64,000 nucleotides of DNA. Source: Rhodococcoides kroppenstedtii (GTDB lineage: Bacteria > Actinomycetota > Actinomycetes > Mycobacteriales > Mycobacteriaceae). The first letter of the stretch is position 1, and every line of letters starts with the position of its first letter. The notes below the pieces were generated by a model. That model did not search any database and was not told the origin of the DNA. It worked only from the letters and a program-made list of their open reading frames with translations. The stretch spans positions 248,001-312,000 of the forward strand of contig NZ_FOJN01000001.1 in assembly GCF_900111805.1 (NCBI RefSeq). The letters run 5' to 3'. Made by a program: the position numbers and the translations under genes. Shown here in pieces: positions 31,903-40,927 of the stretch.

Positions 31903-33120
31903 TCAGTCGAGCACGTCCCGGACGACGCCGTCGGCGAGGAGTCGTCCGCGGTCGGTGAGGACGTAGCGATCGCCGCGGCGGTCGAGCAGTCCGGACCGGA
32001 CGGCGTCGTCGGCCCGGTCGCGCTCCGCCGGGTGCAGGTCCTCGGCCGCGACACCAGTACGCAGTCGCACGGTGAGCATCACGCGCTCGAGGTGGCGTTC
32101 GTCGTCGGTCAACACCTCGCTGTCGGCGACGGGCAGCAGTCCACCGGCCAGGGTCTCGGCGTAGCGGGCGGGGTGCTTGACGTTCCAGAACCGGGTGCCG
32201 CCGACGTGACTGTGGGCCCCGGGGCCGATCCCCCACCAGTCCCCGCCGTCCCAGTAGCCGAGGTTGTGTCGGCAGGCGGCGCCCTCGCCGCGGGCGAAGT
32301 TGGACACCTCGTACCAGGCGAAACCGGCCGCGCCGAGCGTCGCGTCGATCCGTTCGTAGCGGGCCGCGAGGACGTCGTCGTCGGGCATGGGGATCTCGCC
32401 GCGTCGGACGCGACGAGCCAGCGCCGTGCCGTCCTCGACGATGAGCGCGTAGGCCGAGACGTGGTCGACGCCGGCGTCGATCACGGCGGCGAGCGACGCG
32501 TCGAGGTCGGCGTCCTCCTCGCCGGGGGTGCCGTAGATGAGATCGAGGTTGACGTGCGTGAAGCCCGCGTCGGCCGCCTCCCGGGCCGCCGCGACGGCGC
32601 GACCGGGCGTGTGAGTCCGATCGAGGGCGGCGAGCACGTGCGGCGCCGCGGACTGCATGCCCAGCGAGACGCGGGTGTAGCCGGCCGCGCGGATGCCGTC
32701 GAAGAAGGCCGGAGAGGTCGACTCGGGATTCGACTCGGTGGTCACCTCGGCGTCCGGCGCCAGGTCGAACGCGGCTCGGGTCGCGTCCAGCAGGTCGGTC
32801 AGACCACTCGCCCCGAGCAACGACGGCGTCCCGCCGCCCACGAAGACGGTGTCCACCGTGGGAACGGCCCCGGCCTCGCGCGCGAAGACGGCCGCGGCCG
32901 ACTCCAGTTCGCGGCGCACGCCGTCGAGCCACGACTGCGGGGACGCGGAGCTGCCCAGCTCCCCCGCGGTGTAGGTGTTGAAGTCGCAGTAGCCGCACCG
33001 CGTCGCGCAGAAGGGAACGTGGAGGTAGAGCCCGAACGGGTGGGCGGGCCGCGAGAACGCCGCGCTCGGCAGCGGATGCGCCGCCGCAGTGGCGAGGGGT
33101 GGAGAGGTCACCGTGTCCAT
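31903..33120 (-). CDS. hemW: radical SAM protein HemW (HemN-like)
   Basis: 405 residues from ATG 33120, which has a GGGGGAGG ribosome site just upstream. The radical-SAM cluster motif is C38-x3-C42-x2-C45 (VPFCATRCGYCDF), followed by VDTVFVGGGTPSLL and the C-terminal HemN-C domain. HemW is thought to be a heme chaperone rather than the coproporphyrinogen oxidase; actinobacteria make heme by the coproporphyrin route. It diverges from the sulfur operon and its leader ORF. Confidence 0.92.
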   Translation of the reverse strand: MDTVTSPPLATAAAHPLPSAAFSRPAHPFGLYLHVPFCATRCGYCDFNTYTAGELGSSASPQSWLDGVRRELESAAAVFAREAGAVPTVDTVFVGGGTPSLLGASGLTDLLDATRAAFDLAPDAEVTTESNPESTSPAFFDGIRAAGYTRVSLGMQSAAPHVLAALDRTHTPGRAVAAAREAADAGFTHVNLDLIYGTPGEEDADLDASLAAVIDAGVDHVSAYALIVEDGTALARRVRRGEIPMPDDDVLAARYERIDATLGAAGFAWYEVSNFARGEGAACRHNLGYWDGGDWWGIGPGAHSHVGGTRFWNVKHPARYAETLAGGLLPVADSEVLTDDERHLERVMLTVRLRTGVAAEDLHPAERDRADDAVRSGLLDRRGDRYVLTDRGRLLADGVVRDVLD

Positions 33121-33170
33121 TGTCCTCCCCCGGTCCCGGGGCGTACGACGGGAGTGTCCGCCCGCCGTGG

Positions 33171-33176
33171 CAGAAT
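33171..33176 (+). promoter_or_regulatory. leaderless -10 box for the sulfur operon leader ORF
   Basis: CAGAAT lies exactly 7 nt before the ATG at 33184, so transcription should start at or next to the start codon. Confidence 0.5.
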
Positions 33177-33183
33177 GTGGCGC

Positions 33184-33267
33184 ATGACCGTCGTGGAGAT
33201 CATGCTGGTGGCTCGCCGCCACGTCGATCTCGCGCGCGTCTGCAGCTGTCTGGGGCCCATCGTCTGA
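33184..33267 (+). CDS. 27-residue Cys-containing leader peptide upstream of sir-cysHDN
   Basis: The ATG 33184 frame encodes 27 residues with an RRHVDLARVCSCLG segment. The RRHVDLxR part resembles the widespread actinobacterial family of putative leader peptides upstream of sulfur genes, and the C-S-C cluster gives cysteine codons eight and ten residues from the end. No ribosome site exists; the -10 spacing predicts leaderless translation. In mycobacteria, leaderless Cys-rich short ORFs act as cysteine-responsive attenuators of such operons. By analogy, ribosome stalling at the Cys codons when Cys-tRNA is short would favour expression downstream. Confidence 0.72.
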   Translation: MTVVEIMLVARRHVDLARVCSCLGPIV

Positions 33268-33280
33268 CCTTCCCGCCAGC

Positions 33281-33317
33281 CCGCACACTCCCGGCCGGTC
33301 GGGGACGAGGTGTGCGG
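33281..33317 (+). promoter_or_regulatory. candidate attenuator hairpin between leader ORF and sir
   Basis: CCGCACAC (33281-33288) and GTGTGCGG (33310-33317) form an 8-bp perfect stem beginning 13 nt after the leader stop codon; the 21-nt loop can pair internally (CCCGG...). Its location between leader and sir fits an element whose folding depends on where the ribosome is. No T tract follows, so blocking of the sir start or Rho-type control is as likely as intrinsic termination. Confidence 0.4.
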
Positions 33318-33378
33318 ACCAGCCCTCCGGACCCTCTCGCTCCCGCCCGCGCCCCGAATCCTCTGGAGCGCGAACTTC

Positions 33379-35082
33379 GTGACGACACCTGAGACCGCAT
33401 CCCCCGCACCCCGCGCGCGATCGCCGCGGCCGGCCAAGCGCCGGTCCGAGGGCCAGTGGGCGCTGGGCTACCGGGAACCGCTGAACCCGAACGAGCAGAA
33501 CAAGAAGGACGACAACCCGCTCAACGTGCGGGCGCGGATCGAGAACATCTACTCCAAGCAGGGCTTCGACAGCATCGACAAGAGCGATCTGCGGGGCCGG
33601 TTCCGCTGGTGGGGTCTCTACACCCAGCGCGAGCAGGGATACGACGGCACGTTCACCGGCGACGAGAACATCGACCTCCTCGAGGCGAAGTACTTCATGA
33701 TGCGCATTCGCTGCGACGCGGGCGCCCTGACCGCGCAGCAGCTGCGCACCCTCGGCGAGATCTCCACGGAGTTCGGCCGCGATACCGCCGACCTCTCCGA
33801 TCGGGAGAACGTCCAGTACCACTGGATCCGGGTGGAGGACGTACCCGAGATCTGGCGTCGCATCGAAGCGGTCGGCCTGAAGACCACCGAGGCCTGCGGC
33901 GACTGCCCGCGCGTCGTCCTCGGTTCGCCGCTCGCCGGGGAGTCGCTCGACGAGGTGCTCGATCCCACCCCCGCCATCGACGCGATCGTCGAGCGGTACA
34001 TCGGCAAGCCCGAGTACTCGAACCTGCCGCGCAAGTTCAAGACCGCCATCTCCGGCCAGCAGGACGTGGTCCACGAGGTCAACGACGTGGCGTTCATCGG
34101 CGTGAACCACCCGGAGCACGGCCCCGGCCTCGACCTCTGGGTCGGCGGCGGACTGTCCACCAACCCGATGCTCGCGCAGCGTCTCGGCGTGTGGGTGCCT
34201 CTCGACGAGGTGCCCGACGTGTGGGAGGGCGTGGTCTCGATCTTCCGCGACTACGGCTACCGCCGCCTCCGCAACAAGGCGCGGCTGAAGTTCCTGGTCA
34301 AGGACTGGGGCGTCGAGAAGTTCCGCGAGGTCCTCGAGACCGAGTACCTGAAGCGGCCGCTGCTCGACGGGCCGGCGCCGGAGAAGCCGACGCGCCCCAT
34401 CGACCACGTCGGCGTGCAGAAGCTGAAGAACGGGCTGAACGCGGTGGGCCTCGCCCCGATCGCGGGTCGAGTGTCCGGCACCATCCTGCAGAAGGTGGCC
34501 GATGCCGCCGAGCGAGCCGGCTCGGACCGCATGCGGTTCACCCCGTACCAGAAGCTCATCGTCCTCGACATCGCCGACGAGAAGCTGGAGCAGTTCATCG
34601 CCGAGATGGACGCACTGGGGTTGCCCGCGCGGCCGTCCGCATGGCGCCGAAACCTCATGGCGTGCAGCGGTATCGAGTTCTGCAAGCTGTCCTTCGCCGA
34701 GACCCGCAAACGGTCGCAGGTGCTGGTGCCCGAGCTCGAGGAGCGGCTGGCGGACATCAACGCGCAGCTCGACGTGCCGATCACCGTGAACATCAACGGC
34801 TGCCCCAACAGCTGCGCGCGCTCGCAGGTGGCCGACATCGGGTTCAAGGGTCAGCTGGTCGACGACGGCAACGGTGGCCAGGTGGAGGGCTTCCAAGTCC
34901 ACCTCGGCGGCAGCCTCGGCTTCGACAGCGCGTTCGGCCGCAAGCTGCGCCAGCACAAGGTCACGAGCACCGAGCTCGGCGACTACATCGACCGTGTGGT
35001 GCGCAACTTCGTCAAGCACCGCACGGAGGGCGAGCGCTTCGCCCAGTGGGCCGTGCGCGCGGACGACGCGGACCTGCAGTGA
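33379..35082 (+). CDS. sir: ferredoxin-dependent sulfite reductase
   Basis: 567 residues from GTG 33379 with TGGAG 10 nt upstream. Two ferredoxin-like halves and the siroheme/4Fe-4S ligands are visible: ACSGIEFC (Cys-x5-Cys) and NGCPNSC (Cys-x3-Cys) at the C-terminal third. RFRWWGLYTQREQGYDGTF and TTEACGDCPR match the region of the Tyr-Cys crosslink described for M. tuberculosis SirA/NirA. It reduces sulfite to sulfide. First gene of sir-cysH-cysD-cysN, so sulfite (rather than nitrite) is the likely substrate. Confidence 0.93.
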   Translation: MTTPETASPAPRARSPRPAKRRSEGQWALGYREPLNPNEQNKKDDNPLNVRARIENIYSKQGFDSIDKSDLRGRFRWWGLYTQREQGYDGTFTGDENIDLLEAKYFMMRIRCDAGALTAQQLRTLGEISTEFGRDTADLSDRENVQYHWIRVEDVPEIWRRIEAVGLKTTEACGDCPRVVLGSPLAGESLDEVLDPTPAIDAIVERYIGKPEYSNLPRKFKTAISGQQDVVHEVNDVAFIGVNHPEHGPGLDLWVGGGLSTNPMLAQRLGVWVPLDEVPDVWEGVVSIFRDYGYRRLRNKARLKFLVKDWGVEKFREVLETEYLKRPLLDGPAPEKPTRPIDHVGVQKLKNGLNAVGLAPIAGRVSGTILQKVADAAERAGSDRMRFTPYQKLIVLDIADEKLEQFIAEMDALGLPARPSAWRRNLMACSGIEFCKLSFAETRKRSQVLVPELEERLADINAQLDVPITVNINGCPNSCARSQVADIGFKGQLVDDGNGGQVEGFQVHLGGSLGFDSAFGRKLRQHKVTSTELGDYIDRVVRNFVKHRTEGERFAQWAVRADDADLQ

Positions 35083-35155
35083 CGCGCGTCGGGAATCGGG
35101 AACCGCGGGGTGGCGTTCGTCACCACGTCACCACCTCCTCGCGAAAGGGTGCGTC

Positions 35156-35887
35156 ATGAGCGTTGCCACTCACCGCCATCTGTCCGAGCAGCAACTCCGG
35201 GAGATCGCCGAGCGCGGCGCTCGTGATCTCGTCGACGCCTCGGCCGAGGATCTGCTCCGGTGGACCGAGGACACGTTCGGCGACGACTACATCGTCGCCT
35301 CCAACATGCAGGACGCAGTGCTGGTGCACCTCGCCGCGCAGATCCACCCCGGCGTGGACGTGCTGTTCCTCGAGACCGGCTACCACTTCCCCGAGACGAT
35401 CGGCACGCGCGACGCGGTCGAGCAGGTCTACGGCGTCAACGTCATCGACGCGTCCACCACCGTGTCGGTCGCCGAGCAGGACCGCCTCGAGGGCAAGGAC
35501 CTCTTCGCGCGCGACCCGGCCCGCTGCTGCGCCCTCCGCAAGGTGGTGCCGCTGAAGCGGGAGCTCGCCAACTACAGCGCCTGGGTCACCGGGATCCGGC
35601 GGGTCGAGGCGCCCACCCGTGCCAACGCCCCCCTGGTCTCGTTCGACGAGGCGTTCGGTCTGGTGAAGATCAACCCCATTGCGGCGTGGTCGGACGACGA
35701 CATGCAGGACTACATCGACCGCCACGGCATCCTCGTCAATCCCCTGGTGGCGGAGGGCTATCCGTCCATCGGGTGCGCGCCGTGCACCGCCAAGCCCGCC
35801 CCCGGAGCGGATCCGCGCAGCGGCCGTTGGGCGGGAAGCACCAAGACCGAGTGCGGTCTGCACTCCACCGAGGAAGGAACGCGATGA
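35156..35887 (+). CDS. cysH: adenylylsulfate (APS) reductase, 4Fe-4S type
   Basis: 243 residues from ATG 35156 (GAAAGGG upstream). PAPS-reductase fold with ASNMQDAVLVHL as P-loop-like PP motif and FLETGYHFPET. The Cys-Cys...Cys-x2-Cys set (ARCCALRK, GCAPCTAK) binds a 4Fe-4S cluster and marks APS reductases, not PAPS reductases. The catalytic Cys is in TECGLH near the C-terminus. It reduces APS to sulfite with thioredoxin. The ATGA at its end starts cysD. Confidence 0.95.
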   Translation: MSVATHRHLSEQQLREIAERGARDLVDASAEDLLRWTEDTFGDDYIVASNMQDAVLVHLAAQIHPGVDVLFLETGYHFPETIGTRDAVEQVYGVNVIDASTTVSVAEQDRLEGKDLFARDPARCCALRKVVPLKRELANYSAWVTGIRRVEAPTRANAPLVSFDEAFGLVKINPIAAWSDDDMQDYIDRHGILVNPLVAEGYPSIGCAPCTAKPAPGADPRSGRWAGSTKTECGLHSTEEGTR

Positions 35888-36816
35888 CCGCGGCGACCGA
35901 ACGGGTCGTCGACGTCACCCACGTCGACGAACTCCGCGCTCTCGAAGCGGAGTCCGTGCACATCATCCGAGAGGTCGTCGCCGAGCTCGAGCGCCCGGTG
36001 CTGCTCTTCTCGGCCGGCAAGGACTCCATCGTCCTCCTGCGGTTGGCGGAGAAGGCGTTCCGGCCGTCGCCGGTACCGTTCCCGGTCATGCACGTCGACA
36101 CCGGGCACAACTTCCCGGAGGTCATCGAGTTCCGCGACCGGCGGCTCGCCGAGGCCGGCCATCGCCTGGTCGTCGCGTCGGTCCAGGAGTCGATCGACTC
36201 CGGGCGCGTGCGCGAGATCGGCGGTCCCAGCGGATCGCGCAACCGTCTGCAGACCCGCACGTTGCTGGACGCGTTGGAGGCCAACAAGTTCGACGCCGCG
36301 TTCGGCGGCGCGCGTCGCGACGAGGAGCGCGCTCGCGCCAAGGAACGCGTCCTCAGCTTCCGTGACGAGTTCGGGCAGTGGGATCCCCGCGCGCAGCGAC
36401 CGGAACCGTGGTCGCTCTACAACGGCCGGATCAAGCGCGGCGAGCAGGTGCGAGTGTTCCCGCTGAGCAACTGGACCGAACTCGACATCTGGCGCTACAT
36501 CGAGCTCGAGCAGCTGGAGCTGCCCTCCATCTACTTCGCGCACGAGCGCGAGGTCTTCGAGCGTGACGGCATCCTGCTCGCCACCTCGGAGCACACCTCC
36601 CCGACCGAGCACGAGCAGGCTCGTGTCGAGACCGTGCGCTACCGCACGGTGGGTGACCTGACCATCACCGGGGCGGTGCGGTCGCAGGCCACCGACATCG
36701 CGGGCGTGATCCGGGAGATCTCCGCCGCCACCGTCTCCGAGCGCGGGGAGACCCGCGCCGACGACCGCACGTCCAGCGCCGCCATGGAAGATCGCAAACG
36801 CGAGGGGTACTTCTGA
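35884..36816 (+). CDS. cysD: sulfate adenylyltransferase subunit 2 (ATP sulfurylase)
   Basis: 310 residues from ATG 35884, overlapping cysH by 4 nt. ATP-pyrophosphatase motif PVLLFSAGKDSIVLLRLAEK, then HVDTGHNFPEVIEFRD and AFGGARRDEERARAKER are family signatures. With CysN it makes APS from sulfate and ATP, driven by GTP hydrolysis. Its stop overlaps the cysN start (TGATG). Confidence 0.96.
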   Translation: MTAATERVVDVTHVDELRALEAESVHIIREVVAELERPVLLFSAGKDSIVLLRLAEKAFRPSPVPFPVMHVDTGHNFPEVIEFRDRRLAEAGHRLVVASVQESIDSGRVREIGGPSGSRNRLQTRTLLDALEANKFDAAFGGARRDEERARAKERVLSFRDEFGQWDPRAQRPEPWSLYNGRIKRGEQVRVFPLSNWTELDIWRYIELEQLELPSIYFAHEREVFERDGILLATSEHTSPTEHEQARVETVRYRTVGDLTITGAVRSQATDIAGVIREISAATVSERGETRADDRTSSAAMEDRKREGYF

Positions 36817-38531
36817 TGACCGTCACCGACGTTCGGCCCGGTGCCGACGCCTCCCCCGACTCCGGCGGCGTGGCCCCGCGCCAACTGCTGCGCATCGCCA
36901 CCGCCGGGTCGGTCGACGACGGCAAGTCGACGCTCATCGGACGGCTGCTGCACGACACCGACAGCCTGCCGCTGGACCACCTCGAGTCCGTGACGGACGA
37001 GGACGGCGTCGCCGACCTCGCCGCGTTGTCGGACGGTCTGCGCGCCGAGCGCGAGCAGGGCATCACCATCGACGTGGCGTACCGGTTCTTCTCCACCCCC
37101 ACGCGCAGCTACGTCCTCGCGGACACGCCGGGCCACGAGCGGTACACCCGCAACATGTTCACCGGCGCGTCCAACGCCAACGTCGCCATCCTGCTCGTCG
37201 ACGCGCGCGCGGGAGTGCTACGCCAGACGCGGCGCCACGCCCGCATCGCGACGCTCGTCGGCGTGGACCGGCTGGTGGCCACCGTCAACAAGATGGACAT
37301 CGTCGGCTATGACGAAGCCCGATTCCGCGCCGTCGAGGCCGAACTGGTCGCTCTCGGCGCGCGCCTGGGCACCGAGATCCTCGTCATCCCCATCGCCGCG
37401 AAGCCGGGCGACAACGTCGTCCACCGCTCGGCGGCGATGCCGTGGTACGACGGGCCGACGCTGCTCGATCATCTCGAGGGCATCGACCTGGCCGCCCCGG
37501 CTCCGGTGGCGACCGAACTGCGTCTGCCGGTGCAGTGGGTCTCGCGTCCCACGGTCGGTGAGCGCCGCCGCTACACCGGCCGCCTGTCCGCCGGAACGCT
37601 GCAGGTCGGCGACCCGGTCGTCGCGCTCCCGTCGGGCTCGCGCAGCGTGGTCACCGCGCTGGACACGCTGGACGAGAACCGCGACGTGGCGGTCGCTCCC
37701 CTGAGCGTGTCGGTAGAACTGGCCGACGACATCGACGTCGCGCGCGGCGACGTGCTGGTCAGCGGCCGTGAGGGCGCGCACCTGCCCGTCCTGGCCCGCG
37801 AGATCGACGCGACGGTGTGTTGGCTCGGTGAGCAGCCCGTCGCCGTCGGCGATCGCGTGGCTCTCAAACACACGACGACGACGGTGCGGGCCACCGTGCA
37901 CCGCATCCACTCGCGTCTGGACCCGGAGACCCTCGACGAGACCGCGGGCCCGTCGGCGCTGTCCCTCAACGACATCGCCCGGGTCACGCTGCGCACCAGC
38001 GCGGTCGTCGTCAGCGACGACTACGTGGACAATCGCGATGCCGGGGCGTTCATCCTCGTCGACGAACACACCAACGACACCGTCGCCGCCGGCATCGTGG
38101 AAGGCGCGCGGGGCATCGCGGACCGAGGCGAGTCGGTCGCGTGGACGCCCTCGGCCCTGCCCGCCGACGACCGTGCCGCCCGTACGGGCCAACGCGGTGC
38201 CGTCCTGCTGCTGGTGAATCCGGACGGCGTCGCCGCGTCGGCCGCCGGCATCGAGGACGCGCTCACCGCGCGCGGACGCAACGCGTACGCACTCGACGGC
38301 GCAGCACTGCGCAGTGCGCTCGATCTGTCCCCCGACGCCCGCTCCGCGGCGATCCACCTCGCTCGGGTCGCGCGGCTGCTCGCCGACGCGGGCGTGGTGG
38401 CCGTGCTCGCCCTCGACGCCGCGGATCCGGCCGTCCTGGCGGCCGTCCACCAGGAGATCGACGCTGCGGGCGTGGAGCGGCACGACGTCACGGACGCGGA
38501 CGCCGCGCTCCGGGTGCTCGGTCTGGCGTAG
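36816..38531 (+). CDS. cysN: sulfate adenylyltransferase GTPase subunit with degenerate APS-kinase-like C-terminus
   Basis: 571 residues. The GTPase part (about 24-445) has GSVDDGKSTLIG, the G3 ADTPGHERYTRNM and G4 NKMD motifs plus two beta-barrel domains. Residues about 456-571 align in pattern with CysC (RGRNAYALDGAALRSAL like the kinase LDGD-x-x-R region; HLARVARLLADAGVVAVLAL like the following helix-strand). However, the P-loop position reads NPDGVAASAA instead of GxxGxGKS/T, and the domain is about 115 residues instead of about 180. It should not bind ATP. Since CysH is of the APS type, PAPS is not needed for sulfate reduction, which may explain the decay. Confidence 0.9.
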   Translation: MTVTDVRPGADASPDSGGVAPRQLLRIATAGSVDDGKSTLIGRLLHDTDSLPLDHLESVTDEDGVADLAALSDGLRAEREQGITIDVAYRFFSTPTRSYVLADTPGHERYTRNMFTGASNANVAILLVDARAGVLRQTRRHARIATLVGVDRLVATVNKMDIVGYDEARFRAVEAELVALGARLGTEILVIPIAAKPGDNVVHRSAAMPWYDGPTLLDHLEGIDLAAPAPVATELRLPVQWVSRPTVGERRRYTGRLSAGTLQVGDPVVALPSGSRSVVTALDTLDENRDVAVAPLSVSVELADDIDVARGDVLVSGREGAHLPVLAREIDATVCWLGEQPVAVGDRVALKHTTTTVRATVHRIHSRLDPETLDETAGPSALSLNDIARVTLRTSAVVVSDDYVDNRDAGAFILVDEHTNDTVAAGIVEGARGIADRGESVAWTPSALPADDRAARTGQRGAVLLLVNPDGVAASAAGIEDALTARGRNAYALDGAALRSALDLSPDARSAAIHLARVARLLADAGVVAVLALDAADPAVLAAVHQEIDAAGVERHDVTDADAALRVLGLA

Positions 38532-38540
38532 AGATCGGCC

Positions 38541-38581
38541 GCCCGGCCGTCAAGACCGCGTCAGCGCGGTGACGGCCGGGC
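38541..38581 (+). terminator. terminator of the sir-cysHDN operon
   Basis: GCCCGGCCGTC (38541-38551) pairs with GACGGCCGGGC (38571-38581), and inside it ACCGCG pairs with CGCGGT around a TCAG loop; an AAG bulge interrupts one side. It starts 10 nt after the cysN stop. No T tract follows. Confidence 0.65.
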
Positions 38582-38604
38582 TACCGAGCGGGCAGTCTCG
38601 CGGG

Positions 38605-39168
38605 GTGACCTTGCGTGAGACGCTCCCCTCGCTCCTGTCCGACACCGCGGACCTGTTGTGGCCCAGCGATGTTCACTACCGCTCCGGTGTCCTGGCCGCG
38701 CGGGGCTCGGACAGTGACCACCTGCTCCCGGACCTCGTCGACCGCGCCGGCGACGCCGCCGTGGTGCGGACCGCGTCGGGCACTCTGGTGGCGGTCGTCC
38801 GCGCGGTGGCCGTCGTGCACGACCACGGACTGCTGCGCGTGGTCACCACTGGAACCCCCAGCGGCAGTCGTCCCGCGCGTGCGCGGGTGGCGTCGCGCCA
38901 CGCCCTCGCTCGGCCCGTTCCGGTCCGCCTCTGCACCGCGGGAGTCTGCCTGTGCCCCGCCGTCGACCTCGCCGCCGACGTGCGCGCCGGCGACGTCCTG
39001 GCTCTGGTGTCCGCCGCCGGCGGGGCCCCGATCGCGGGACCGGTGATCGATCTCGGTATTCAGCCGAGGGGCGCGGAACCGGTGATGGTCGGAACGCGCG
39101 TCGCTCGCACGTACACCGTCTCGCCGCTGGTCAGGCCGAGCGCCTCGTTGTCGCCGCGGGTGATCTGA
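38605..39168 (+). CDS. hypothetical protein convergent with and overlapping cysA
   Basis: 187 residues from GTG 38605. No family was recognised. Third codon positions are mostly G or C through to about 39040, which supports real coding. [16 protein letters not shown] stretch is the only notable motif (three Cys). The last 109 nt overlap the end of cysA on the other strand, and there its composition is less gene-like, so either the gene is extended into cysA by loss of an earlier stop or the end is read as drawn. It sits where mycobacteria have a sirohydrochlorin chelatase gene, but shows no resemblance to that. Confidence 0.55.
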   Translation: MTLRETLPSLLSDTADLLWPSDVHYRSGVLAARGSDSDHLLPDLVDRAGDAAVVRTASGTLVAVVRAVAVVHDHGLLRVVTTGTPSGSRPARARVASRHALARPVPVRLCTAGVCLCPAVDLAADVRAGDVLALVSAAGGAPIAGPVIDLGIQPRGAEPVMVGTRVARTYTVSPLVRPSASLSPRVI

Positions 39169-40127
39169 GCGAAGAAGAGCTCACCCGTGGCCGCGTTGCG
39201 CAGCTCCACTCGTACCTCGAAACCGAGGTGGACGACGCGCTCGACGGTCGCCCGCAGCACGCCGGCGCTCTCCGCAGTGCCTTCCTCCTGAGCCCGAGCC
39301 AGATCCGGTGTCCGACCGACTCTGATGTCGTGGGGACGCACCATCTGACCGTTCACGCGGGAGACGTCGCCGAGGAAGGACATGACGAAGTCGTTGGCCG
39401 GCCGGTCGTACAGATCGCGGGGCGTCCCAACCTGCTCGATGCGCCCGGCGTTCATCACGGCGATCCGATCGGCGACGTCGAGCGCCTCTTGCTGGTCGTG
39501 GGTCACGAGCACCGTGGTGACGTGGACGTCGTCGTGCAACCGGCGCAGCCAGGTCCGTAGGTCCGCGCGGACCTTGGCATCGAGCGCTCCGAAGGGCTCG
39601 TCCAGCAGCAATACTCGGGGGTCGACGGCGAGCGCACGCGCGAGCGCCATGCGTTGGCGCTGCCCACCGGACAGCTGCGCCGGAAATCGCGTCTGAAAAC
39701 CGGTGAGACCGACGATATCGAGCAGCTGGTCGACCCGGTCGTCGATCTCGGCCTTCGGGCGCTTGCGGATCTCCAGTCCGAAGGCCACGTTCTTGCGCAC
39801 GGTGAGGTGCTTGAACGCGGCGTAGTGCTGGAAGACGAAGCCGATGTCGCGCTTCTGCGGGCTGACGCTGGTGACGTCGTCACCGGCGATCACCACCGCT
39901 CCGCCGTCCAGCTCCTCGAGCCCGGCAATGGACCGCAGTAGCGTCGACTTGCCCGACCCGGACGGGCCGAGCAGCGCGGTCAGCGAGCCGGACGGGATGT
40001 CCAGCGAGACGTCGTCGAGAGCGACGAAATCGCCGTACTGCTTCCGCGCGTCGCGGACGGAGATCTCGATGGCGGCGGCCGTGGTGGCCGTGGTGGACGT
40101 GGCCGAGTCTGAGCTCACGGTGGTCAC
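39060..40127 (-). CDS. cysA: sulfate/thiosulfate ABC importer ATP-binding protein
   Basis: 355 residues. Walker [11 protein letters not shown]-loop [13 protein letters not shown], signature [15 protein letters not shown], Walker [13 protein letters not shown] and H-loop [11 protein letters not shown] are all present, and a TOBE-like regulatory domain lies at about 245-345. It powers sulfate import through CysTW. It is the last gene of sbp-cysT-cysW-cysA, overlapping cysW by 4 nt. A Ser/Thr-rich 18-residue N-terminal extension precedes the ABC domain. Confidence 0.96.
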   Translation of the reverse strand: MTTVSSDSATSTTATTAAAIEISVRDARKQYGDFVALDDVSLDIPSGSLTALLGPSGSGKSTLLRSIAGLEELDGGAVVIAGDDVTSVSPQKRDIGFVFQHYAAFKHLTVRKNVAFGLEIRKRPKAEIDDRVDQLLDIVGLTGFQTRFPAQLSGGQRQRMALARALAVDPRVLLLDEPFGALDAKVRADLRTWLRRLHDDVHVTTVLVTHDQQEALDVADRIAVMNAGRIEQVGTPRDLYDRPANDFVMSFLGDVSRVNGQMVRPHDIRVGRTPDLARAQEEGTAESAGVLRATVERVVHLGFEVRVELRNAATGELFFAQITRGDNEALGLTSGETVYVRATRVPTITGSAPLG

Positions 40128-40927
40128 TCCTTGGTTCGCTTCCGGTCCAGGACCGTCATCAAGAGCAGGACGACGACGGCGACGGCCATCAGCAGCGTCG
40201 ACGCCGCGTAGGCGCCGGCCTGGTTGAAGTCCTCGTAGCGGGCGTTCACCAACAGGGTCAACGTCTGCGAGATGCCGGGCAGGTTGGTCGAGACGATGAT
40301 GACGGCGCCGAACTCACCCAGCGCACGGGCGACGGTGAGGACGACGCCGTAGGTCAGGCCCCAGCGAATGGCCGGCAGGGTGATGCGCCAGAACGTCTGC
40401 CAGGACGTCGCGCCCAGCGTCGCGGCGGCTTCTTCCTGTTCCTGGCCGATCTCGTGCAGCACCGGTTCGACCTCGCGGACGACGAACGGCAGGGTGACGA
40501 AGATGGTGGCCAGCACCATGCCCGGCAGCGCGAAGATGACGGTGATGCCCCATCCGGCGAGTGCGCCGAACCATCCGCCCGCACCCCACAGCAGGATGAG
40601 GGCGACGCCCACGATGACCGGCGACACCGCGAACGGGAGATCCACCACGGCGTGCAGAAGTCCCTTGCCGCGGAAGTTGCCGCGGGCCAGGGCGAGCGCC
40701 GTGACCACCCCGAACACCACGTTCAGCGGAACGACGATCGCCACGATGAGCAGCGACAGCTGCAGGGCCGACTGCGCGGCGGGCGTGGTGATCAGCTGGA
40801 AGAACTCGACGACGCCGTTCTCGAACGTGCGGTAGAGGATCGCCGCGAGCGGGAAGACGACGAGGATGCCGAGGTAGAGCAGCGCGACCGTGCGCAGCCC
40901 GATGCGTGTCCCGGGTGCAAGCTTCAT
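40124..40927 (-). CDS. cysW: sulfate ABC importer permease CysW
   Basis: 267 residues with six membrane spans and the EAA loop [30 protein letters not shown], which contacts the ATPase. It forms the membrane channel with CysT. Start and stop overlap the neighbouring cysT and cysA genes by 4 nt each. Confidence 0.95.
   Translation of the reverse strand: MKLAPGTRIGLRTVALLYLGILVVFPLAAILYRTFENGVVEFFQLITTPAAQSALQLSLLIVAIVVPLNVVFGVVTALALARGNFRGKGLLHAVVDLPFAVSPVIVGVALILLWGAGGWFGALAGWGITVIFALPGMVLATIFVTLPFVVREVEPVLHEIGQEQEEAAATLGATSWQTFWRITLPAIRWGLTYGVVLTVARALGEFGAVIIVSTNLPGISQTLTLLVNARYEDFNQAGAYAASTLLMAVAVVVLLLMTVLDRKRTKE

Noticed and set aside
31903-35019. A minus-strand open frame of more than 1,000 codons spanning hemW and sir
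   Set aside because: Its hemW half is real, but upstream of 33120 it is antisense to sir, whose motifs are unmistakable; long antisense frames are expected at this GC content.
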